DNA of 64,000 nucleotides from Calendula officinalis (taxonomy: Eukaryota > Streptophyta > Magnoliopsida > Asterales > Asteraceae), in assembly GCA_963853835.1 (NCBI GenBank), contig OY970822.1, positions 91,201,000 to 91,264,999 on the forward strand. The letters run 5' to 3'. This document shows, piece after piece, positions 24,219 through 35,599 of this stretch. The position numbers were made by a program, and so were the translations under genes. The stretch's first letter is position 1. Every line of letters starts with the position of its first letter. The notes below the pieces were generated by a model. That model searched no databases and was not told the origin of the DNA. It saw nothing but the letters and a program-made list of their open reading frames with translations.

Positions 24219-26509
24219 GTGATAGGAGGAATAGCAGTTACAGTAGCTGTAGAAGTAGCAATGGCAGTAGTAGTAGCAGCTGGAGTAGGAGCAGCAGTAG
24301 GAGCAACAGTAGCAGTAGCAGTTGCAGGAGCAGTAGCAGTAGCGGTAGCGGTAGCAGTAGCAGGTGTAAGAGCTGGAGCAGTAGTAGCAGTAGGAGTAGG
24401 AGCAGTATTAACAGTAGCAGCAGCAGTAGTAGCAACAGCAGTAGCAGTAGCAGCAACTGCAGTAGCAGTAGCAGTAGCTGTAGCAGCAGTAGCAGTAGCA
24501 GTTACAGTACCCGTAGAAGCAGCAATAGCAGTAACAGTTTCAGTCGCTGTAGCAGGAGCAGTAGAAGTAGCAGTAGCAGCATCAGTAGCAGCAGCCGTAG
24601 CAGCAGCAACAGCAGCAGTAGCAGCAGCAGCAGGGGCAGTAGTTGGAGTAGTAGTAGCAGTAGCAGCAGCAATAGTAGCAGTAGCAGCAGCAACAGCAGT
24701 AGAAGTAGCAGTAGCAGTAGTAGGAGTAGCAGCAACAACAGCAGTAAGAGCAGCAGTAGTACTAGCAGTAGCAGTAGCAGTTACAGTAGCCGTAGAAGCA
24801 GTAGCAGCAGCAGCAGCAGAAGCATTAGCAGGAGCAGGAGCAGGAGCAGTAGCACTAGTAGGAACAGTAGCAGTAGCAGTTGCAGTAGCAGCAGCAATAG
24901 CAGCAGTAGCAGCAGTAGCAATAATAGCAGCAACAATAGTAGCAGTAATAGAAGCAGCAGCAGCAGTAGCAACAGTAGTAGTAGCAGTAGTAGCAGTAGG
25001 AGCAGTAGTAATAGTAGTCTGAGTAGTAGCAGCAGCAGTAGCAGAAGCAGTAACAACAGCAGTAGCAGCAGCAGCAGCAATAGCGGTAGCAGCAGCAGTA
25101 GGAGTAGCTGTAGTCTGAGTAGCAACCGTAGCAGCAGGAGTAGGAGCAGCAGCAGTAGTAGCAGTAGCAGCAGTAGCATTAGCAGCAGTAGCAGTAGCAG
25201 CAGGAGTAGGAGCAGCAGCAGTAGTTGCAGTAGCAGCAGCAGTAGCAGCAGCAGTAGCAGTAGTAGTAGCAGCAATAGCTGCAATAACAGTAGTGGTAGC
25301 AGTAGCAGTAGTAGGAGTAGGAGCGGTAGTGGCAGTTGCAGTTGCAGTTGCAGTAGCAGTAGCAGCAGCAGCAACAACAGTAACAGTAGCAGTAGCAGTA
25401 GCAGCAGCATGAGCAGGAGTAGGAGTAGCAGCAGTAGCAGCAGTAGCAATAGCAGTAGTAGTAGCAGTAGAAGTAGCAGTAGCAGTAGCAATAGTAGTAG
25501 TAGCAGCAGTAGCAGTAGCAGTAGCAGTAGTAGTAACTGTAGTACTAGCAGTAGCAGTAGTAGTAGCAGCGGCAGTAGTAGTACCAGCAGTAGTAGCAAT
25601 AGTAGTAGTAGTAGCAGCAGTAGGAGGAGTAGTAGTAGTAGCAGTACTAGTAGTAGTAGCAGTAGTAGTAGCAGTAGTAGTAGTAGTAGTAGTACTAGCA
25701 GCAGTAGTAGCAGTAGCAGCATCAATAGCAGTAGCAGTAGCAGGAGTAGCAGTAGCAGGAGTAGCAGCAACAACAGCAGTAGCAGCAGCAGTAGTAGCAG
25801 TAGCAGGTACAGTAGCCGTAGAAGCAGCAGCAGTAGCAGGAGCAGGAGCAGTAGCACTAGCAGTAACAGTAGCAGCAGCAATAGCAGCAGTAGCAGTAGT
25901 AGCAGCAGCAGCAGTAGCAGTAATAGAAGCAGCAGCAGCAGTGGTAGCAGCAGTAGTAGCAGTAGGAGCAGTAGTAACAGTAGTCTGAGTAGTTGCAGTA
26001 GCAGCAGCAGTAGCAGAAGCAGTAGTAACGGCAGTAGCAGCAGCGTTAGCAATAGCAGTAGCAGCAGCAGTAGCAGTAGCTGTAGCTGTAGTCTGAGTAG
26101 TAGTTGTAGCAGTAGGAGTAGGAGCAGCAGCAGTGGTAGCAGTAGCAGCAGCAGTAGCAATAGCAGTAGCAGCAGGAGTAGGAGAAGCAGCAGTAGAAGC
26201 AATAGTAGCAGCAGTAGCAGTAGTAGTAGTGGTAGCAGTAGCAGCAATAACGGTAGTGGTAGCAGTAGCAGTAGTAGGAATAAGAGCAGTAGGAGCAGTA
26301 GCAATAGCAGTAGCAGGAGCAGTAGCGTGAGCAGGAGCAGGAGCAGGAGCAGTAGCAGTAGCATTACCAGCAGCAATAGCAGTCGCAGTAGCAGTTGAAG
26401 GAGCAGTAGCAGGAGCAGTAGCAGTAGCACTAGCAGGAGCAGTAGCAGTAGCAGCAGCAGTAGCAACAGCAACAACAGCAGCAGCAGTTGCAGTAGCATA
26501 GCAGTAGCA
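24219..26509 (+). repeat. Beta unit, copy 3
   Basis: The 804-bp leading block has the same length as in copies 1 and 2. Visible Ala/Val-frame differences include a Leu near residue 205 (gcattagcagg at about 24,831) and a Thr near residue 250. Unit length is 2,291 bp. Confidence 0.9.
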
Positions 26510-27895
26510 GTGATAGGAGGAATAGCAGTTACAGTAGCCATAGAAGTAGCAATGGCAGTAGCAGTAGCAGTAGCAGCTGGAATAGGAGCAGCAATAGGAG
26601 CAGCACTTGCAGGAGCAGGAGCAGTAGCAGCAGCAGTAGCGGTAGCAGTAGCATTACTAAGAGTAGTAGCAGTAGCATTAGTAGTAGCAGTAGCAGTAGC
26701 AGTAGTAGCAGTAGCAGTAGTAGTAGTAGGAGCAGTAGCAGTAGCAGTAGTAGGAGCAGTAGTAGAAGTAGGAGCAGTAGTAGCAGGAGGATTAGAAGCA
26801 GTAGTAGCAGTAGTAACAGTAGCAGCAGCAGTAGTAGTAGCAGCAGTAGCAGTAGCAGCAACTGCAGTAGCAGTAGCAGCAGTAGCAGTAGCAGTTACAG
26901 TACCCGTAGAAGCAGCAGGAAGCAGCAGTAGCTGTAACAGTTTCAGTAGCTGTAGCAGGAGCAGTAGAAGTAGCAGTAGCAGCATCAGTAGCAGCAGCCG
27001 TAGCAGCAGCAGTAGCAGTAGCATGAGTAGCAGTAGCAGGAATAGCAGCAACAACAGCAGTAGCAGCAGCAGTAGTAGCAGTAGCAGTAGCAGGAGTAGC
27101 AGCAACAACAGCAGTAGCAGCAGCAGTGGCAGTAGCAGGTACAGTAGCCGTAGAAGCAGTAGAAGCAGCAGCAGTAGCAGTAGCAGGAGCAGGAGCAGTA
27201 GCACTAGCAGTAATAGTAGCAGCAGTAATAGCAGCAGTAGCAGTAGTAACAGCAGCAGCAGTAGCAGTAATAGAAGCAGCATCAGCAGTAGCAGCAACAG
27301 TAGTAGCAGTAGTAGCAGTAGGAGCAGTAGTAACAGTAGTCTGAGTCGTTGCAGTAGCAGCAGCAGTAGCAGAAGCAGTAGTAACAGCAGTAGCAGCAGC
27401 GTTAGCAATAGCAGTAGCAGCAGCAGTAGCAGTAGCTGTAGTTGTAGTCTGTGTAGTAGTTGTAGCAGCAGGAGTAGGAGCAGCAGCAGTGGTAGCAGTA
27501 GCAGCAGCAGTAGCAATAGCAGTAGCAGCAGGAGTAGGAGAAGCAGCAGTAGAAGCAATAGTAGCAGCAGTAGCAGTAGTTGTAGTAGTAGCAGTAGCAG
27601 CAATAACAGTAGTGGTAGCAGTAGCAGTAGTAGGAATAAGAGCAGTAGGAGCAGTAGCAGTAGCAGTAGCAGTAGCAATAGCAGTAGTAGGAGCAGTAGC
27701 GTGAGCAGGAGCAGGAGCAGGAGCAGTAGCAGTAGCAGTACCAGCAGCAATAGCAGTCGCAGTATCAGTAGCAGGAGCAGTAGCAGTAGCAGGAGCAGTA
27801 GCAGTAGCACTAGCAGGAGCAGTAGCAGTAGCAGCAGCAGTAGCAACAGCAACAACAACAGCAGCAGTAGCAGTTGCAGTAGCATAGCAGTAGCA
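26510..27895 (+). repeat. Gamma unit, copy 3
   Basis: Gamma markers are intact: the aatagg pair after the anchor, gcattactaagagtag, and the +1 slip at gcaggaagcagc about 26,920. It shares gtagcaggaatagcagc (about 27,046) with gamma copy 4, where copies 1 and 2 have aggagtagc. Copies 3 and 4 are therefore sisters. Confidence 0.9.
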
Positions 27896-29093
27896 GTGAT
27901 AGGAGGAATAGCAGTTACAGTAGCCATAGAAGTAGCAATGTAGCAGTAGCAGTAGCAGCTGGAGTAGGAGCAGCAATAGGAGCAGCACTTGCAGGAGCAG
28001 GAGCAGTAGCAGCAGCAGTAGCAGTAGCGGTAGCGGTAGCAGTAGCAGGACTAAGAGTAGTAGCAGTAGCAGTAGTAGCAGTAGCAGTAGTAGTAGTAGG
28101 AGCTGTAGTAGTAGCAGTAGCAGTAGTAGCAATAGTAGAAGTAGGAGCAGTAGTAGCAGTAGTAGCAGTAGGATTAGAAGCAGTAGTAGCAGTAGTAACA
28201 GTAGCAGCAGCAGTAGTAGTAGCAGCAGCAGCAGTAGCAGCAACTGCAGTAGCAGTAGCAGCAGTAGCAGTAGCAGTTACAGTACGCGTAGAAGCAGCAT
28301 GAAGCAGCAGTAGCTGTAACAGTTTCAGTAGCTGTAGCAGGAGCAGTAGAAGTAGCAGTAGCAGCATCAGTAGTAGCAGCCGTAGCAGCAGCAGTAGCAG
28401 CAGTAGCAGCAGCAGGGGCAGTAGTAGGAGAAGTAGCAGGAGCAATAGCAGAAGCAGTAGCAACAGCAGTAGCAGCAGCAGTAGCAGAAGCAGTAACAAC
28501 AGCAGCAGCAGCAATAGCAGTAGCAGCAGCAGTAGTAGGAGTAGCTGTAGTCTGAGTAGCAGCCGTAGCAGCAGGAGTAGGAGCAGCAGCAGTAGTAGCA
28601 GTAGCAGCAGCAGTAGCATTAGCAGCAGTAGCACTAGCAGTAGGAGTAGGAGCAGCAGCAGTAGTTGCAGTAGCAGCAGCAGTAGCAGCAGCAGTAGCAG
28701 TAGTAGTAGCAGCAATTGCTGCAATAACAGTAGTGGTAGCAGTAGCAGTAGTAGGAATAGGAGCGGTAGTGGAAGTTGCAGTTGCAGTAGCAGTAGCAGC
28801 AGCAACAACAGTAGCATTAGCAGTAGCAGTAGCAGCAGCATGAGCAGGAGTATGAGTAGCAGCAGTAGCAGCAGTAGCAATAGCAGTAGCAGTAGTAGTA
28901 GAAGTAGCAGTAGCAGTAGCAATAGTAGTAGCAGCAGTAGCAGAAGCAGTAGCAGTAGCAGTAGCAGTAACAGTAGTACTAGCAGTAGCAGTAGTAGCAG
29001 CAGCAGTAGTAGTAGCAGCAGTAGTAGCAATAGTAGTAGTAGTAGTAGCAGCAGTAGGAGGAGGAGTAGTAGTAGTAGTAGTAGTAGCAGTAC

Positions 29094-29132
<39 letters not shown>

Positions 29133-29160
29133 CAGTAGTAGGAGTAGTAGTAGTAGTAGC

Positions 29161-29206
<46 letters not shown>

Positions 29207-30099
29207 CTAGCAGCAGTAGTAGCAGTAGCAGCATCAATAGCAGTAGCAGTAGCAGGAGTAGCAGCAACAACAGCAGTAGCAGCAACAGTAGTAGCAGTAG
29301 CAGTAGCAAGAGTAGCAGCAACAACAGCAGTAGCAGCAGCAGTAGCAGTAGCAGGTACAGTAGCCGTAGAAGCAGTAGAAGCAGCAGCAGTAGCAGTAGC
29401 AGGAGCAGGAGCAGTAGCACTAGCAGTAACAGCAATAGCAGCAGTAGCAGTAGTAGCAGCAGCAGCAGTAGCAGTAATAGAAGCAGTAGCAGCAGTAGCA
29501 GCAGCAGTAGTAGCAGTAGGAGCAGTAGTAATAGTAGTCTGAGTAGTTGCAGTAGCAGCAGCAGTAGCAGAAGCAGTAGCAGAAGCAGTAGTAACAGCAG
29601 TAGCAGCAGCGTTAGCAATAGCAGTAGCAGCAGCAGTAGCAGTAGCTGTAGCTGTAGTCTGAGTGGTAGTTGTAGCAGTAGGAGTAGGAGCAGCAGCAGT
29701 GGTAGCAGTAGCAGCAGCAGTAGCAATAGCAGTAGCAGCAAGAGTAGGAGAAGGAGCAGTAGAAGCAATAGTAGCAGCAGTAGCAGTAGTAGTAGTAGTA
29801 GCAGTAGCAGCAATAACAGTAGTGGTAGCATTAGCAGTAGTAGGAATAAGAGCAGTAGGAGCAGTAGCAGTAGCAGTAGCAATAGCAGTAGCAGGAGCTG
29901 TAGCGTGAGCAGGAGCAGGAGCAGGAGCAGTAGCAGTAGCATTACCAGCAGCAATAGCAGTCGCAGTAGCAGTAGAAGGAGCAGTAGCAGTAGCAGGAGC
30001 AGTAGCAGTAGCACTAGCAGGAGAAGTAGCAATAGCAGCAGCAGTAGCAACAGCAACAACAGCAGCAGCAGTAGCAGTTGCAGTAGCATAGCAGTAGCA
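27896..30099 (+). repeat. Delta unit, copy 3
   Basis: Has the gtagcaatgtagcag signature at about 27,935. Its AGT island holds two long pure runs, about 29,094-29,131 and 29,161-29,206. It shares a duplicated gcagaagcagtagcagaagc (about 29,571) with delta copy 4, again pairing copies 3 and 4. Confidence 0.9.
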
Positions 30100-31148
30100 G
30101 TGATAGGAGGAATAGCAGTTACAGTAGCCATAGAAGTAGTAATGGCAGTAGCAGTAGCAGCTGGAGTAGCAGCTGGAGTAGGAGAAGCAGTAGGAGTAGC
30201 AGTAGCAGTAGCAGTTAAAGGAGCAGGAGCAGTAGCAGCAGCAGTAGCAGTAGCGGTAGCGGTAGCAGTAGCAGGAGTAAGAGCAGTAGCAGTAGCATTA
30301 GTAGTAGCAGTAGTAGCAGTAGCAGTAGCAGTAGTAGCAGTAGTAGGAGTAGGAGCAGTAGTAGCAGTAGTAGCAGTAGGAGTAGGAGCAGTAGTAGCAG
30401 TAGTAACAGTAGCAGCAACAATAGCAGTAGCAGCAACTGCAGTAGCAGTAGCAGTAGCAGCAGTAGCAATAGCAGCAGTAGCAGTAGGAGCAGTAGTAAT
30501 AGTAGTCTGAGTAGTAGCAGCAGCAGTAGCAGAAGTAGTAACAACAGCAGTAGCAGCAGCAGCAGCACTAGCGGTAGCAGCAGCAGTAGGAGTAGCTGTA
30601 GTCTGAGTAGCAACCGTAGCAGCAGGAGTAGGAGCAGCAGCAGTAGTAGCAGTAGCAGCAGTAGCATTAGCAGCAGTAGCAGTAGCAGCAGGAGTAGGAG
30701 CAGCAGCAGTAGTTGCAGTAGCAGCAGCAGTAGCAGCAGCAGTAGCAGTAGTAGTAGCAGCAATAGCTGCAATAACAGTAGTGGTAGCAGTAGCAGTAGT
30801 AGGAGTAGGAGCGGTAGTGGCAGTTGCAGTTGCAGTTGCAGTAGCAGTAGCAGCAGCAGCAACAACAGTAACAGTAGCAGTAGCAGTAGCAGCAGCATGA
30901 GCAGGAGTAGGAGTAGCAGCAGTAGCAGCAGTAGCAATAGCAGTAGTAGTAGCAGTAGAAGTAGCAGTAGCAGTAGCAATAGTAGTAGTAGCAGCAGTAG
31001 CAGTAGCAGTAGCAGTAGCAGTAACTGTAGTACTAGCAGTAGCAGTAGTAGTAGCAGCGGCAGTAGTAGTACCAGCAGTAGTAGCAATAGTAGTAGTAGT
31101 AGCAGCAGTAGGAGGAGTAGTAGTAGTAGCAGTACTAGTAGTAGTAGC

Positions 31149-31185
<37 letters not shown>

Positions 31186-32021
31186 CTAGCAGCAGTAGTA
31201 GCAGTAGCAGCATCAATAGCAGTAGCAGTAGCAGGAGTAGCAGTAGCAGGAGTAGCAGTAGCAGGAGTAGCAGCAACAACAGCAGTAGCAGCAGCAGTAG
31301 TAGCAGTAGCAGGTACAGTAGCCGTAGAAGCAGCAGCAGTAGCAGGAGCAGGAGCAGTAGCACTAGCAGTAACAGTAGCAGCAGCAATAGCAGCAGTAGC
31401 AGTAGTAGCAGCAGCAGCAGTAGCAGTAATAGAAGCAGCAGCAGCAGTGGTAGCAGCAGTAGTAGCAGTAGGAGCAGTAGTAACAGTAGTCTGAGTAGTT
31501 GCAGTAGCAGCAGCAGTAGCAGAAGCAGTAGTAACGGCAGTAGCAGCAGCGTTAGCAATAGCAGTAGCAGCAGCAGTAGCAGTAGCTGTAGCTGTAGTCT
31601 GAGTAGTAGTTGTAGCAGTAGGAGTAGGAGCAGCAGCAGTGGTAGCAGTAGCAGCAGCAGTAGCAATAGCAGTAGCAGCAGGAGTAGGAGAAGCAGCAGT
31701 AGAAGCAATAGTAGCAGCAGTAGCAGTAGTAGTAGTGGTAGCAGTAGCAGCAATAACGGTAGTGGTAGCAGTAGCAGTAGTAGGAATAAGAGCAGTAGGA
31801 GCAGTAGCAATAGCAGTAGCAGGAGCAGTAGCGTGAGCAGGAGCAGGAGCAGGAGCAGTAGCAGTAGCATTACCAGCAGCAATAGCAGTCGCAGTAGCAG
31901 TTGAAGGAGCAGTAGCAGGAGCAGTAGCAGTAGCACTAGCAGGAGCAGTAGCAGTAGCAGCAGCAGTAGCAACAGCAACAACAGCAGCAGCAGTAGCAGT
32001 TGCAGTAGCATAGCAGTAGCA
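30100..32021 (+). repeat. Alpha' to beta fusion unit with a 4.4-kb deletion
   Basis: Starts as alpha' (ggagaagcagtagg; gcagttaaaggagc) and at about 30,466-30,482 joins the interior of a beta unit (gagcagtagtaatagtag, as at about 40,396). The distance to the next gamma anchor is 1,922 bp, against 6,320 bp for alpha' copy 4 to gamma copy 5. About 4,398 bp, covering most of alpha', all of beta' and the start of beta, are missing. Confidence 0.9.
30466..30482 (+). other. Deletion junction, alpha' to beta
   Basis: The left flank gcagcagtagcaatagcag is alpha' sequence just before its gttacagtacccg motif. The right flank gtaggagcagtagtaatag is beta sequence. The overlap is a few AGY triplets. Confidence 0.85.
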
Positions 32022-33407
32022 GTGATAGGAGGAATAGCAGTTACAGTAGCCATAGAAGTAGCAATGGCAGTAGCAGTAGCAGTAGCAGCTGGAATAGGAG
32101 CAGCAATAGGAGCAGCACTTGCAGGAGCAGGAGCAGTAGCAGCAGCAGTAGCGGTAGCAGTAGCATTACTAAGAGTAGTAGCAGTAGCATTAGTAGTAGC
32201 AGTAGCAGTAGCAGTAGTAGCAGTAGCAGTAGTAGTAGTAGGAGCAGTAGCAGTAGCAGTAGTAGGAGCAGTAGTAGAAGTAGGAGCAGTAGTAGCAGGA
32301 GGATTAGAAGCAGTAGTAGCAGTAGTAACAGTAGCAGCAGCAGTAGTAGTAGCAGCAGTAGCAGTAGCAGCAACTGCAGTAGCAGTAGCAGCAGTAGCAG
32401 TAGCAGTTACAGTACCCGTAGAAGCAGCAGGAAGCAGCAGTAGCTGTAACAGTTTCAGTAGCTGTAGCAGGAGCAGTAGAAGTAGCAGTAGCAGCATCAG
32501 TAGCAGCAGCCGTAGCAGCAGCAGTAGCAGTAGCATGAGTAGCAGTAGCAGGAATAGCAGCAACAACAGCAGTAGCAGCAGCAGTAGTAGCAGTAGCAGT
32601 AGCAGGAGTAGCAGCAACAACAGCAGTAGCAGCAGCAGTGGCAGTAGCAGGTACAGTAGCCGTAGAAGCAGTAGAAGCAGCAGCAGTAGCAGTAGCAGGA
32701 GCAGGAGCAGTAGCACTAGCAGTAATAGTAGCAGCAGTAATAGCAGCAGTAGCAGTAGTAACAGCAGCAGCAGTAGCAGTAATAGAAGCAGCATCAGCAG
32801 TAGCAGCAACAGTAGTAGCAGTAGTAGCAGTAGGAGCAGTAGTAACAGTAGTCTGAGTCGTTGCAGTAGCAGCAGCAGTAGCAGAAGCAGTAGTAACAGC
32901 AGTAGCAGCAGCGTTAGCAATAGCAGTAGCAGCAGCAGTAGCAGTAGCTGTAGTTGTAGTCTGTGTAGTAGTTGTAGCAGCAGGAGTAGGAGCAGCAGCA
33001 GTGGTAGCAGTAGCAGCAGCAGTAGCAATAGCAGTAGCAGCAGGAGTAGGAGAAGCAGCAGTAGAAGCAATAGTAGCAGCAGTAGCAGTAGTTGTAGTAG
33101 TAGCAGTAGCAGCAATAACAGTAGTGGTAGCAGTAGCAGTAGTAGGAATAAGAGCAGTAGGAGCAGTAGCAGTAGCAGTAGCAGTAGCAATAGCAGTAGT
33201 AGGAGCAGTAGCGTGAGCAGGAGCAGGAGCAGGAGCAGTAGCAGTAGCAGTACCAGCAGCAATAGCAGTCGCAGTATCAGTAGCAGGAGCAGTAGCAGTA
33301 GCAGGAGCAGTAGCAGTAGCACTAGCAGGAGCAGTAGCAGTAGCAGCAGCAGTAGCAACAGCAACAACAACAGCAGCAGTAGCAGTTGCAGTAGCATAGC
33401 AGTAGCA
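32022..33407 (+). repeat. Gamma unit, copy 4
   Basis: Same length (1,386 bp) and same aggaatagc variant as gamma copy 3. It begins the only complete canonical HOR cycle, which ends at the gamma anchor at 41,920 (9,898 bp). Confidence 0.9.
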
Positions 33408-34599
33408 GTGATAGGAGGAATAGCAGTTACAGTAGCCATAGAAGTAGCAATGTAGCAGTAGCAGTAGCAGCTGGAGTAGGAGCAGCAATAGGAGCAGCAC
33501 TTGCAGGAGCAGGAGCAGTAGCAGCAGCAGTAGCAGTAGCGGTAGCGGTAGCAGTAGCAGGACTAAGAGTAGTAGCAGTAGCAGTAGTAGCAGTAGCAGT
33601 AGTAGTAGTAGGAGCTGTAGTAGTAGCAGTAGCAGTAGTAGCAGTAGTAGAAGTAGGAGCAGTAGTAGCAGTAGTAGCAGTAGGATTAGAAGCAGTAGTA
33701 GCAGTAGTAACAGTAGCAGCAGCAGTAGTAGTAGCAGCAGCAGCAGTAGCAGCAACTGCAGTAGCAGTAGCAGCAGTAGCAGTAGCAGTTACAGTACGCG
33801 TAGAAGCAGCATGAAGCAGCAGTAGCTGTAACAGTTTCAGTAGCTGTAGCAGGAGCAGTAGAAGTAGCAGTAGCAGCATCAGTAGTAGCAGCCGTAGCAG
33901 CAGCAGTAGCAGCAGTAGCAGCAGCAGGGGCAGTAGTAGGAGAAGTAGCAGGAGCAATAGCAGAAGCAGTAGCAACAGCAGTAGCAGCAGCAGTAGCAGA
34001 AGCAGTAACAACAGCAGCAGCAGCAATAGCAGTAGCAGCAGCAGTAGGAGGAGTAGCTGTAGTCTGAGTAGCAGCCGTAGCAGCAGGAGTAGGAGCAGCA
34101 GCAGTAGTAGCAGTAGCAGCAGCAGTAGCATTAGCAGCAGTAGCACTAGCAGTAGGAGTAGGAGCAGCAGCAGTAGTTGCAGTAGCAGCAGCAGTAGCAG
34201 CAGCAGTAGCAGTAGTAGTAGCAGCAATTGCTGCAATAACAGTAGTGGTAGCAGTAGCAGTAGTAGGAATAGGAGCGGTAGTGGAAGTTGCAGTTGCAGT
34301 AGCAGTAGCAGCAGCAACAACAGTAGCATTAGCAGTAGCAGTAGCAGCAGCATGAGCAGGAGTATGAGTAGCAGCAGTAGCAGCAGTAGCAATAGCAGTA
34401 GCAGTAGTAGTAGAAGTAGCAGTAGCAGTAGCAATAGTAGTAGCAGCAGTAGCAGAAGCAGTAGCAGTAGCAGTAACAGTAGTACTAGCAGTAGCAGTAG
34501 TAGCAGCAGCAGTAGTAGTAGCAGCAGTAGTAGCAATAGTAGTAGTAGTAGTAGCAGCAGTAGGAGGAGGAGTAGTAGTAGTAGTAGTAGTAGCAGTAC

Positions 34600-34635
<36 letters not shown>

Positions 34636-34663
34636 CAGTAGTAGGAGTAGTAGTAGTAGTAGC

Positions 34664-34706
<43 letters not shown>

Positions 34707-35599
34707 CTAGCAGCAGTAGTAGCAGTAGCAGCATCAATAGCAGTAGCAGTAGCAGGAGTAGCAGCAACAACAGCAGTAGCAGCAACAGTAGTAGCAGTAG
34801 CAGTAGCAAGAGTAGCAGCAACAACAGCAGTAGCAGCAGCAGTAGCAGTAGCAGGTACAGTAGCCGTAGAAGCAGTAGAAGCAGCAGCAGTAGCAGTAGC
34901 AGGAGCAGGAGCAGTAGCACTAGCAGTAACAGCAATAGCAGCAGTAGCAGTAGTAGCAGCAGCAGCAGTAGCAGTAATAGAAGCAGTAGCAGCAGTAGCA
35001 GCAGCAGTAGTAGCAGTAGGAGCAGTAGTAATAGTAGTCTGAGTAGTTGCAGTAGCAGCAGCAGTAGCAGAAGCAGTAGCAGAAGCAGTAGTAACAGCAG
35101 TAGCAGCAGCGTTAGCAATAGCAGTAGCAGCAGCAGTAGCAGTAGCTGTAGCTGTAGTCTGAGTGGTAGTTGTAGCAGTAGGAGTAGGAGCAGCAGCAGT
35201 GGTAGCAGTAGCAGCAGCAGTAGCAATAGCAGTAGCAGCAAGAGTAGGAGAAGGAGCAGTAGAAGCAATAGTAGCAGCAGTAGCAGTAGTAGTAGTAGTA
35301 GCAGTAGCAGCAATAACAGTAGTGGTAGCATTAGCAGTAGTAGGAATAAGAGCAGTAGGAGCAGTAGCAGTAGCAGTAGCAATAGCAGTAGCAGGAGCTG
35401 TAGCGTGAGCAGGAGCAGGAGCAGGAGCAGTAGCAGTAGCATTACCAGCAGCAATAGCAGTCGCAGTAGCAGTAGAAGGAGCAGTAGCAGTAGCAGGAGC
35501 AGTAGCAGTAGCACTAGCAGGAGAAGTAGCAATAGCAGCAGCAGTAGCAACAGCAACAACAGCAGCAGCAGTAGCAGTTGCAGTAGCATAGCAGTAGCA
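33408..35599 (+). repeat. Delta unit, copy 4
   Basis: Delta markers are present at about 33,447. The AGT island (about 34,500-34,710) has a pure run of about 14 triplets. The duplicated gcagaagcagtagcagaagc near 35,070 is shared with delta copy 3. Confidence 0.9.
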
